Assembly (NCBI GenBank): GCA_963747835.1 | Contig: CAVVGO010000006.1 | Location: 124,001 to 188,000 of the forward strand | DNA from: JAJPKK01 sp963747835 | Lineage (GTDB): Bacteria; Pseudomonadota; Alphaproteobacteria; Rhizobiales; Xanthobacteraceae | Reading direction: 5' to 3' | DNA length: 64,000 bases | Shown: piece after piece, positions 9,801-16,593 of the stretch | How the letters are laid out: each line of letters opens with the position of its first letter | How positions within the stretch are numbered: position 1 is the first letter of the stretch | Program-made: the position numbers and the translations under genes | The notes under the pieces: generated by a model | Database searches by the model: none | Seen by the model: only the letters and a program-made list of their open reading frames with translations | Told to the model about the DNA's origin: nothing

Positions 9801-10907
9801 AAAAGAGAGAAGGAGTTTTGTTTTGTTCGAGGGTGCCGCCGCGTATTGGAACAGAAGCGGCAGGTCGATTCGATCATGCGCATCATCAACGATCAACAAC
9901 TTGTCCGCCGCTCCAAGTTCATGAAGGCTCTTGTTGGTGGCCTCCTCAGTCGGGGTGAGGAAGCGAACGATTGTCGGCGTGCGGGAGAGAGCACAGCTTT
10001 CGACGACCTCCTTAAGAATACGAGATTTTCCTGCCCCTCCCGAGCCGATCAAGAATACAGCTCTAACACCGTCACTAACTAGAGCTTCTGCAAGCTTATG
10101 TGTCTCGTCGGTTCGTCCCACAAGTTCCCACGTATGGCGGAAGGCCCCCTCTCGGCGTTCAAACGGTGCAAAAAACTCTTCTGCGGTCTGCCAAGGGCTA
10201 GAGTCGGTATCACCGATCAGCGCCAACCGTTGCAGCGGGAAAAAGATATCTACCAGCCGCCTCTGCTCGTGCTTTGACAACTGCCGGATACGCAGCGAGA
10301 TATCTTCCTTATCCCAAATATCCCATCCCTCATGTTGCCGGACGGCGTCTCGTGACTGTGGACTAGCAATTCGCGTCAACAACAGAAAATTTTTGCTAGC
10401 CTTGCCGGTGTGCTTTGCCACCGCGACGTGGACTTTCTGGGGCCCTAGTTCCTCAACCCTCTTGCACTGGAATCCGTATCGAACCCCGTTGCGAAACACG
10501 ACTTCGAGGTCAAGACCATCCTGCGCGTGCCCTGACGCGCCGAGACGATGGACTGTCGCGTCGGAATAGTGGCGTTCCAGGAAGTAGAGGCAGAACCGCT
10601 CAAAGCTGTCGGGGGTAAGGCGGTCGATCGGGAACGGCTGATCGAACGAGGTAACGGCGGATTTGGATTCCGTCGCGTAGCCGGCGGCGCAGATCAACTC
10701 ATTGATGTCGGCGCCGAGCACCTTGGCAAGCCGCGGCATCTGCTTGTTGCGCGGTCGGGATAAGCCAGCCTCCCAGCGGTTCACAGTTTGCTGCTTGCAG
10801 CCCATGAGGACTGCCAGCGCTGACTGATGTGGAATACCGGCCCGTTGCCGAAGGCCGGCCAGCACTTGGCCAAATTTCGCGTACATCGACGCCTTATCAT
10901 CACCCAT
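6873..10907 (-). CDS. XRE-HTH / PD-(D/E)XK nuclease / STAND NTPase / helical-repeat protein, candidate anti-phage effector
   Basis: 1344 residues from ATG 10907, which has AAAGGA upstream; an ATG nine codons earlier lies inside the operator palindrome. Domains in order: an XRE helix-turn-helix (about 8-72, with QQTVNRWEAGLSRPRNK); a restriction-endonuclease-like fold (about 95-205) with E103, DGLDLEV (D133) and FQCKR (Q147, K149), resembling Mrr/Cap4 nucleases; a STAND-type P-loop NTPase with GSGGAGKS (288-295), LLIVDDAHD (337-345) and LLLSFRP (365-371); a winged helix (about 486-556, QYRLSPDILADHI); and a long helical-repeat C-terminus to 1344. Nuclease-STAND-solenoid is the plan of Avs-type phage sensors; the fused N-terminal HTH is unusual. 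The gene is clearly AT-richer than its neighbours, which points to transfer. Function is inferred, not shown. Confidence 0.8.
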   Translation of the reverse strand: MGDDKASMYAKFGQVLAGLRQRAGIPHQSALAVLMGCKQQTVNRWEAGLSRPRNKQMPRLAKVLGADINELICAAGYATESKSAVTSFDQPFPIDRLTPDSFERFCLYFLERHYSDATVHRLGASGHAQDGLDLEVVFRNGVRYGFQCKRVEELGPQKVHVAVAKHTGKASKNFLLLTRIASPQSRDAVRQHEGWDIWDKEDISLRIRQLSKHEQRRLVDIFFPLQRLALIGDTDSSPWQTAEEFFAPFERREGAFRHTWELVGRTDETHKLAEALVSDGVRAVFLIGSGGAGKSRILKEVVESCALSRTPTIVRFLTPTEEATNKSLHELGAADKLLIVDDAHDRIDLPLLFQYAAAPSNKTKLLLSFRPYGIDYIRSQAGNFALAGDSVVEVRILPLSLALATELARQVLEAMGGPTEAAKDIAWLTLDCPLATIIGAQVVARDKRHVELIKNEDSFRITLLSKFQDIIAGDVGGKDAEPIRAMLRILALVQPFHSEDESIANLVKMVEGVPPHDINRFIRLLTEAGVLFKRGGQYRLSPDILADHIIERTCIGERRTSTGYAEKVFEAANDHQVGHLLLNLGKLDWRLANGNPSNSRLLDGIWRKLRPSRAYSDPHVQAVTGVAYYQPDRALTFAERLIREGAYLHDLPPLIKYAAYSYEHVHRACECLWELGKADDRPLDQHPGHAIRILSELCAVEPNKPVQYNKAIVDFGLSLLKRDDAWNHRNSPFDILKGILEPEGHTTTSSGRSFAITKFDVLVEAVSEPRAKVVDAIIATLSHPNPRPALLAAQTLYLAVRFPVFPMDRPAESVQKWSKEFLDIFVKIERAIHVQKIASIVLIEIGHAVSWHANYGPKETKLAAKRILSLLPRSLEFRTLYTLIDGYGHLIERHADFEKQAADWSRHLRALTAELIKANPEGDALRKFIEQQMAHISAHYAAGKASPHVLVLQLVNASPALSKAIVADAMARPDSLTKRFAGMALAKVLNDDLAGGLDSAKRFLASDSHDLQAAVGQAFSAINLEGRDSTPEEVAVLRKALSAKDAWVARCAVGAVRTVAKGNHKLAIELLKCIDVGSSSELADFAFMGCFSYNGDFLRAMSDDDVDLLLNKLMSLSELNGHWIETFLAAVSKGNALRLARFFMDRVNFAAENEDWNYRPCNDGPYGHVHLRFRESSDFNIVLRQVSEWLKSRDDLIFRERSAQLFDTMFKPFDAILVAALQNWADSAAQADIQAISKILSQAHAEFIFEQRSFVVRFLERAKQFGKQTVSAAISALFASTIGGVHWGTPGEPTPRDLHMKEEAGKALAELRRFSPAYELYEAVAGYADQSIKRSIRDGEAFED

Positions 10908-10919
10908 AAAGTATGGTCC

Positions 10920-10952
10920 TTTAGTAGAACACATTAAATGTGTTCTACTAAA
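10920..10952 (-). promoter_or_regulatory. 33-bp perfect palindrome, probable autoregulatory operator
   Basis: The half-site TTTAGTAGAACACATT (10920-10935) is mirrored exactly by 10937-10952 around a central A. It sits 13 bp upstream of the chosen ATG of the XRE-STAND gene, overlaps the region where its -10 should lie, and reaches the ribosome site. An XRE protein typically binds such a dyad as a dimer, so self-repression by the encoded N-terminal HTH is the simplest reading. Confidence 0.75.
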
Positions 10953-10959
10953 AATCTTA

Positions 10960-10965
10960 TGTCAA
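10960..10965 (-). promoter_or_regulatory. Consensus -35 hexamer for the XRE-STAND gene
   Basis: The minus strand reads TTGACA exactly. A 16-18 bp spacer places the -10 region inside the palindrome (weak match, CACATT or nearby). Repressor bound to the palindrome would therefore block the promoter. Confidence 0.55.
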
Positions 10966-10992
10966 CGGGAGGTCAAGGCGCGGGAGAACGGC

Positions 10993-11175
10993 ATGACGGG
11001 TGATTTTGATTTCCAGATCGGCAAGTGGGTACGATTCCAGGGTCGGGGCGCGCGTGCATTGGTGGCGCTGGCCATGATGCTGTTGTTCCTAAGCTGCCTC
11101 GTCACTGCTGCACCGGTCGTGACCGGAGCGGGCATAACCTGGATACGTCAGCTAAGTGGCAAATTAGGCTATTGA
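10993..11175 (+). CDS. Small one-span membrane protein, divergent from the STAND gene
   Basis: 60 residues, starting MTGDFDFQIGKWVRF, with GGGAG upstream at fair spacing. One hydrophobic segment (about residues 22-47, ARALVALAMMLLFLSCLVTA) is followed by a short tail. I do not recognise a family. It begins 41 bp beyond the palindrome on the opposite strand, so it could share regulation with the XRE-STAND gene or be a chance frame. A small membrane partner next to a nuclease-STAND gene would be of interest, but the sequence alone does not settle whether it is expressed. Confidence 0.35.
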   Translation: MTGDFDFQIGKWVRFQGRGARALVALAMMLLFLSCLVTAAPVVTGAGITWIRQLSGKLGY

Positions 11176-11247
11176 ACTCGTAACTAATCTTGCTCTTCAG
11201 GGTGGATCGGTGCGCCATGTGCCGTGAACCGCAAATTTGATTTCCCT

Positions 11248-12915
11248 ATGGACACCCAAATCGACACCCAGGTCCTGATCGTCGGCGGCGGGCCGTGCGG
11301 GCTGATGCTGGCGAACGAGCTCGGACGGCGCGGCGTCACCGCGCTGCTGGTCGACCAGAAAGCCTCGACTGCGTTCAGCCCGCAGGCCAACGCCACCCAG
11401 GCGCGCTCCATGGAGCATTACCGGAGGCTCGGCTTCGCCGACGAGATCCGCGCGCTCGGCCTGCCGGACGATTATCCGACCGATATCGCATATTTCACCC
11501 GCTACACCGGCTACGAACTCACGCGCTTCAGCCTGCCGTCTTCGGCCGAAGCGACGCGGCTCATCAAGACCATGGGCGGCTCCTGGAGCGCGGCAGAGCC
11601 GCCACATCGGGTGTCGCAGAAATTCGTCGAGCAGGTGCTGCATCGTCACGCCTGCGCGCTCCCCGGCATCACGGTGAAATTCGGCTGGCGGCTCACCGCG
11701 TTTGCCGAAGCCGGCGACCAAGTCGAGGCGACCATCGCGGACGTGGCGAGCGGCGCGGAGCGTCGGGTCCGCGCGCTCTATCTGTTCGGCGCCGATGGGC
11801 CGCGCAGCTTCGTGCGCCGCCAACTCGGATTTGAATATGGCGGCGAGGGCGGCGCCGCGCGCGACTTCATGGGCGGGCGTATGCATGCGATCTACCTGCG
11901 GGCGCCTGCGTTCTACGCCGCCTGCCCGCACCCCAAGGCGTGGATGTACTGGACTTTCAATCGTGAGCGTCGCGCCTTGATGGCGGCGGTGGATGGCGCC
12001 GGCGAGTTTGCCTTCCACACCCAGTTGCGCGACGGCGACGAAGCCGAGATCACGGACGCCGTCGCGCTCGGCTATTTCGAGCAGGCGATGGGACAGCGCA
12101 TCCCGGCGACAATCCTGTCCCGCGACACCTGGCTCGCGGGACGCACGCTGGTGGCGGAGAAATTCGCCGCCGGCCGTGTCCTTCTCGGCGGCGACGCGGT
12201 CCATCTTTTCACCCCGACCGGCGGCATGGGCTACAACACCGCGATCGAAGACGCGGTCAACATCGGTTGGAAGTTGGCGGCCGTCATCAAGGAGCGGGCA
12301 CCACCCGCGTTGCTGGCAAGCTACGAGCCCGAGCGGCGGCCGGTCGCGGTGCGCAACACCGCCAACGCGCGGCGCTTCGCGGACTCGATCGGTCTTTATC
12401 GGGCGACGCCCGCACTCGAGGCCGAGGGTCGCGCCGGCGACGCCGCGCGCGGCCGCGCCGGCGAATATCTCGGCGCCCACGCCCGCGCCGAGTTCAACAT
12501 TCCGGGGTTCACGCTCGGCGCGCGTTACGACGCTTCGCCGATCGTGGTGGAAGACGGCACCCCGCCGCCGCCCGACGCGCCGACCACCTATGTACCGACA
12601 GGCAAGCCGGGCGGTCGCGCTCCCCATGTGTGGCTCCCCGACGGCCGCTCGCTTTACGATGCCTTCGGGTTCGAATGGACGCTGCTGCGGCTAGGCCCTA
12701 GCCCGGGCGCCGCCGGACCTTATGCGGCGGCGGCCCGCGCGCTCGGCCTCGCTCTGACGGTCGTCGATTGCGCCGACGAAGAGGCCTACGACCTGTATGA
12801 AGCCGACCTCGCCCTGATCCGCCCCGATCAGGTGGTGGCATGGCGCCGCACCGACGAGAAGATGGCGCCCGCTGCGGTGTTCGCGACGGTGACCGGGCGG
12901 TCAGGGCGGTCGTGA
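11248..12915 (+). CDS. FAD-dependent aromatic monooxygenase (PheA/TfdB/MhpA type)
   Basis: 555 residues from ATG 11248 (an in-frame GTG at 11224 is possible). The FAD-binding motif GGGPCG is at 13-18, the DG motif in LFGADGPRSFVRR is near 190, and GGDAVHLFTPTGGMGYNTAI near 315 is the flavin GD motif. The C-terminal 150 residues form the thioredoxin-like domain typical of phenol hydroxylase relatives. Family members hydroxylate phenolic or related aromatic substrates using NAD(P)H and oxygen in the cytoplasm. The substrate is not predictable. It stands alone between the acquired STAND gene and small secreted proteins. Confidence 0.85.
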   Translation: MDTQIDTQVLIVGGGPCGLMLANELGRRGVTALLVDQKASTAFSPQANATQARSMEHYRRLGFADEIRALGLPDDYPTDIAYFTRYTGYELTRFSLPSSAEATRLIKTMGGSWSAAEPPHRVSQKFVEQVLHRHACALPGITVKFGWRLTAFAEAGDQVEATIADVASGAERRVRALYLFGADGPRSFVRRQLGFEYGGEGGAARDFMGGRMHAIYLRAPAFYAACPHPKAWMYWTFNRERRALMAAVDGAGEFAFHTQLRDGDEAEITDAVALGYFEQAMGQRIPATILSRDTWLAGRTLVAEKFAAGRVLLGGDAVHLFTPTGGMGYNTAIEDAVNIGWKLAAVIKERAPPALLASYEPERRPVAVRNTANARRFADSIGLYRATPALEAEGRAGDAARGRAGEYLGAHARAEFNIPGFTLGARYDASPIVVEDGTPPPPDAPTTYVPTGKPGGRAPHVWLPDGRSLYDAFGFEWTLLRLGPSPGAAGPYAAAARALGLALTVVDCADEEAYDLYEADLALIRPDQVVAWRRTDEKMAPAAVFATVTGRSGRS

Positions 12916-13046
12916 GACTGGCCATGCAGCGCAAGACGCCGCCGTCAGACGCCGTATCCACGGTCGGACTTTAGCGGGGCCACGTTCGAGATGACAGGCC
13001 GAGCGCTTGGCGGAACGGACGCCCCCGAGAGCTCCTGCGCTGCGTC

Positions 13047-13322
13047 CTACAGCGTCCGGCAATTGTAGCGCCGCTCCTGCGCCTGTATCTGTGCAACGCG
13101 GCGCTGCTGGCTTGCCGTTAGCCGGGGCTCGCCCGGTCTGCAGCCGGCATTGCTGAAATACGTGAGTGCTGTCTGGGTCTTGAAACAGTAGTGCGCGTCG
13201 GCATAGATCTGATTGCGTTGTACATAGAAACCGATGCATTCGTCACCTTCGGCCCGCGCCGCGCCCGCAATTCCGGCGATCATCACGAGGGCCAACCCGC
13301 AGCTCTGGATCCTGGTTACCAT
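13047..13322 (-). CDS. Small secreted YARHG-domain protein
   Basis: 91 residues from ATG 13322, with an AGGAG ribosome site. A signal peptide (residues 1-24) ends AARAEG. The mature part, CIGFYVQRNQIYADAHYCF followed by TYFSNAGCRPGEPRLTAS and a C-terminal RVAQIQAQE, follows the YARHG pattern of extracytoplasmic domains. Four cysteines could form two disulfides. The role of this domain is unknown; it is thought to act in the cell envelope. It runs on the same strand as the next secreted protein upstream. Confidence 0.6.
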   Translation of the reverse strand: MVTRIQSCGLALVMIAGIAGAARAEGDECIGFYVQRNQIYADAHYCFKTQTALTYFSNAGCRPGEPRLTASQQRRVAQIQAQERRYNCRTL

Positions 13323-13367
13323 TTCATTCTCCTGCGCTCGAAGGGCTCGGGTGCCCAGCCTTTAAAC

Positions 13368-13380
13368 GCCGCTCCGCGGC
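13368..13380 (-). terminator. Short GC hairpin after the 13387-13920 gene
   Basis: GCCGC-TCC-GCGGC lies just past the stop codon of the upstream gene, followed on the minus strand by GTTTAAA. The T-run is weak, so termination is only possible. Confidence 0.3.
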
Positions 13381-13386
13381 TTCGGT

Positions 13387-13920
13387 TCATTTACCAATCG
13401 AGTACTCGATCTCGTCCTGGCTTTCATTGAAGCCCGTTTTAGGATCGATGGTGGCATTGACGCGCACAATCCCCTCGATGGCGGCAAACTTTCCGGTGCC
13501 GCCGGCGATGTATCCGACGTCGGTGGCGGTGAGCCTGCCTGTGCCGCTGGTCTGCACGACGCCGGTGGAGCGAGCAAAGAACTTATCCCCGTTCTCCATT
13601 ACAAACGTACTGTACTGCGTGACGGGACCATTGCCCTCTCGTCGATCGAGGAAGCCACGCTCCCACTGCTCGACGAGCCTGACGCCGGCGATCACAGGGC
13701 CGTTGTTTTGATAGGAGCGGTGAACCTCGAAAACCCGCACGACATGATTGGGGCCGTCTCCGACGTCGAGATTGAGTTGTTGGGTGTATTTGGTGTTCTC
13801 AGTGGACGTCTTGTAGGAGACGCGTTGTCTCTCCTGGGCAACGGTGTTGGCTGCCGGCAGAACCACAGCCAGACACAGCAGCGCCAATGTGGCCGGAACG
13901 AAAGGGGTCAGCCGCGTCAT
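13387..13920 (-). CDS. Secreted protein, allene-oxide-cyclase-barrel-like
   Basis: 177 residues from ATG 13920, with AGGA 8 nt upstream. A signal peptide (about 1-30) ends AANTVAQE. The mature protein is beta-rich, with FVMENGDKFFARSTGVVQTS and the tail GGTGKFAAIEGIVRVNATID. That last segment resembles the glycine-turn strand of dirigent / allene oxide cyclase-like barrels (GGTGRFAGARG-type), which is the only hint of fold. No catalytic residues can be assigned. The neighbouring YARHG gene is on the same strand 64 bp downstream. Confidence 0.55.
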   Translation of the reverse strand: MTRLTPFVPATLALLCLAVVLPAANTVAQERQRVSYKTSTENTKYTQQLNLDVGDGPNHVVRVFEVHRSYQNNGPVIAGVRLVEQWERGFLDRREGNGPVTQYSTFVMENGDKFFARSTGVVQTSGTGRLTATDVGYIAGGTGKFAAIEGIVRVNATIDPKTGFNESQDEIEYSIGK

Positions 13921-14119
13921 GATGACAGTCCTTCTGGAAAGCATGAGCAAGACATCGATTGGCGTCTTCAAGGTTTCGCGTCCGGGCGGAACGTGCGTGA
14001 CCGGTCTCAATTTTTGATCGTACGACCAGCGACGCACATGGCCGGGACGAGCTCGACCATGGCGTCATCGAACGGCCAACGCGGAACGCGTTGGCCGGCC
14101 GGCCGGCAATCGCCAGCCG

Positions 14120-15061
14120 TTACGGCCCCTTCGCGGTCAGGTAAGCCGCGATCGCGATCATGTCGGCGTCGTCAAGCTTGTCCACCACGCCCTTCATGAG
14201 GGGCACCATGGCGCCGGTTCGGGTACCGATTTTGATGTCATTGAGTTGGCGGTAGATGTACATCGGCGACCGCCCGATGATGGGCGGGATATCGCCGAGG
14301 CCCTTGAGTTCGGGGCCGTGGCAGATCGCGCATTGCAGGGTCTTGCCGCCGGCGCCGGTGGTGACGATCTCCTCGCCCTTCTTGATGCTGCCGGTCGGGA
14401 CGTGGGCCACGAAGCCGGTGCGCGGATCGCGGCTCTCGGCACTGAGATCGTTCTGCGGCAGCTCGATGATGCGGTTGCCGATCGGCTCCGTGCCGGCACC
14501 CGCGCCTTCCACCGGGAAGCGCATGGCGCCATTGCCCAGATAGGATTTCGGCACCGTGTCGCCTTCGACCACCTTGTACCAAACCGGGTATTTCATCGAC
14601 GAGAAGTACGCGGCCGCCGCCTTGAAATCCTCCTCGCTGAGGCCCTGGGCGATCGGCGTCATGGCAATTGCGCGCGCGCCTTTGCGGGAACCGCTCTTGA
14701 ACTCGTTCATCTGGCGAACGAAGTAGCCGGCCGGAAGCCCGGCGATGCCGGCGGATTCCGGGTGGCCGCCGCCGCTGGTCAGATGACAGAGCGCGCAGGC
14801 CCGCGCGTTGGCTTCCTTGCGGCCGTGGGCCACCACATCCGGCATCGGCGGATGATCTTCCGGATACCAGTCGGGCGGGCTGAAGCCGTCATCGATCTGG
14901 GCCTGGGTGTAAGCCTTGGCGCTGCCGGGTAGTTTGATCGGCGTCGTCGCGTCCGGCGGCTTGGCGTTCGGATTGAACGGGTAAGCCCATTCCGGAAGAT
15001 CCGCGGATTGCACCGGCAAGGTCAACAGACCGAGCAATGCGACGGAAACCAATGCCCTCAT
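14120..15061 (-). CDS. Periplasmic dihaem cytochrome c
   Basis: 313 residues from ATG 15061, with GAGAGGAATTC upstream. The signal peptide ends VQSAD near residue 20. Two haem motifs, CALCH (89-93) and CAICH (244-248), sit in two cytochrome domains joined by a long linker with WYKVVEGDTVPKSYLGNGAM. It is about 75% identical by eye to the protein encoded immediately upstream at 15357-16292, so the pair is a tandem duplication. Such proteins act as electron acceptors of periplasmic dehydrogenases. Candidate partners within the same region are the GMC flavoproteins and the haem-propeller protein. Confidence 0.85.
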   Translation of the reverse strand: MRALVSVALLGLLTLPVQSADLPEWAYPFNPNAKPPDATTPIKLPGSAKAYTQAQIDDGFSPPDWYPEDHPPMPDVVAHGRKEANARACALCHLTSGGGHPESAGIAGLPAGYFVRQMNEFKSGSRKGARAIAMTPIAQGLSEEDFKAAAAYFSSMKYPVWYKVVEGDTVPKSYLGNGAMRFPVEGAGAGTEPIGNRIIELPQNDLSAESRDPRTGFVAHVPTGSIKKGEEIVTTGAGGKTLQCAICHGPELKGLGDIPPIIGRSPMYIYRQLNDIKIGTRTGAMVPLMKGVVDKLDDADMIAIAAYLTAKGP

Positions 15062-15356
15062 GACGAATTCCTCTCCCTGATCGTGTTCTTCGCTGAGCGC
15101 CATCCGGTCGGGATGACGCGCCAAATTCGTTGATATGGAGCCGCATTTTCCGCAAAGTCCGCAGCCGTGCGGAAGCGCGCTCCAAGATGCCCATCAGGCG
15201 TCCGCCCGAACGACCACGCGAGTATAATTTACCGCGCCGGCTATGCGCCAGCCCGTCGCCGCGGTTCCACGATGCGGTGTTAATGCGCACCCGAAACCAT
15301 CATGGCCGGGACTAGCCCGGCCATGAGGTAATTTGCAGCGGCCGAAGATCGCGGCG

Positions 15357-16292
15357 TTACGGCGCCTTCGTTGTCAGATAGGCAGCGACCGCCAACATGT
15401 CTTCATCGCTCAACTTATCCACCACGCCCTTCATCAGCGGCACCATGCCGCCGCTACGGGTTCCGATCTTGATGTCGTTGAGCTGGCGGTAAATGTACAT
15501 GGGCGAACGTCCCGTAATGGCCGGGACCTCGCCGAGGCCCTTCAATTCGCCGCCATGGCAGATCGCGCATTGGATCGTCTTGCCGGCGCCGGTGGTGACG
15601 ATCTCCTCGCCCTTCTTGATGCTGCCGACCGGGACATGCGCCACGAAGCCGGTCCGCGGGTCTCGGCTCTCGGCGCTCACGTCGTTCTGCGGCAATTCGA
15701 TGATGCGGTTGCCGAGCGGCTCGGTGCCAGCGCCGGCCCCTTCCACCGGGAAGCGCATGGCGCCGTTGCCGAGATAGGACTTCGCCACCGTGTCGGTCTC
15801 GACCACCTTGTACCAGACCGGGTACTTGACCGCGGCGAAATAGTTAGCCGCCTGCTTGATCTCCTCGTCATCGAGCCCCTTGGCGATCTGGATCATGATG
15901 CCGCCGCGCATGCCCTTGCGAACGCCGGACTTGAACTCGTTCATCTGACGAACGATGTAGGCGGCCGGCAGTCCGGAAACGCCGGCAAACTCCGGATGCC
16001 CGGCGCCGTTGGTAAGGTGGCACAGGTCGCACGCGAATGCGTTCGGCTTCTTGCCGTGGGCGACGACTTCCGGCATCGGCGGATGGTCTTCCGGATACCA
16101 GTCGGGCGGGCCGAAACGGTCGTCGATCTGGGCCTGAGTGAATTTCTTGGTACTGCCCGGCAGGCCTATCTCAACGGTAGCGTCCGGCGGCTTATTCGGC
16201 GGACCGGACGGATAGGCCCAGCCCGGCAATTCCGCGGCCATCGCCGGCACCGCCAGCAGACCAAGCGCCGCTAAGGAAAACAAAGCCTTCAT
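15357..16292 (-). CDS. Periplasmic dihaem cytochrome c (paralogue)
   Basis: 311 residues from ATG 16292, with AGAGGGGG upstream. The signal peptide ends AMAAE at about residue 20. Haem motifs are CDLCH (88-92) and CAICH (about 242-246). The domain plan and linker match the protein of 14120-15061 throughout, including PPDWYPEDHPPMPEVVAHG and RFPVEGAGAGTEP. A 295-bp spacer separates the two genes, with no gene seen in it, so each probably has its own transcript or the spacer holds a processing site. Confidence 0.85.
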   Translation of the reverse strand: MKALFSLAALGLLAVPAMAAELPGWAYPSGPPNKPPDATVEIGLPGSTKKFTQAQIDDRFGPPDWYPEDHPPMPEVVAHGKKPNAFACDLCHLTNGAGHPEFAGVSGLPAAYIVRQMNEFKSGVRKGMRGGIMIQIAKGLDDEEIKQAANYFAAVKYPVWYKVVETDTVAKSYLGNGAMRFPVEGAGAGTEPLGNRIIELPQNDVSAESRDPRTGFVAHVPVGSIKKGEEIVTTGAGKTIQCAICHGGELKGLGEVPAITGRSPMYIYRQLNDIKIGTRSGGMVPLMKGVVDKLSDEDMLAVAAYLTTKAP

Positions 16293-16593
16293 TAAAACCC
16301 CCTCTGATCATCTTCACGTTCGAGCGCTGTCGCCACGCACCGACAGGTGGCCGCGCCAGCTACCACGCCAGTTTAGCGGACCCCGGCGCTGTTGACGATA
16401 GCCAATGATGGATGACGGCGGCAATTTGCGCAGCGCACAAAAACGGACCGGGTCAGATGGCGCCAACTCGTTCGCGCAGTGCTCGCGCGGCTTGACTGCC
16501 GCCGGCTCCGTGAAAAGATGCCGGCAAGTATAAAAATGCTGCCGAGCATCCAGTCGAAGGCCGTTTGGCTGGCCGGCACGCGGGAGGCCACCA
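16293..16593. other. Intergenic region between divergent genes
   Basis: No gene is supported here. It must hold the divergent promoters of the cytochrome (minus) and amidohydrolase (plus) genes. A TTGACT hexamer near 16491 on the plus strand is a possible -35, but no convincing -10 follows. Confidence 0.4.

Noticed and set aside
11197..12627. 476-residue minus-strand frame
   Set aside because: It lies opposite the FAD monooxygenase, which carries all flavoprotein motifs. The minus frame is an open-frame artefact of high GC.
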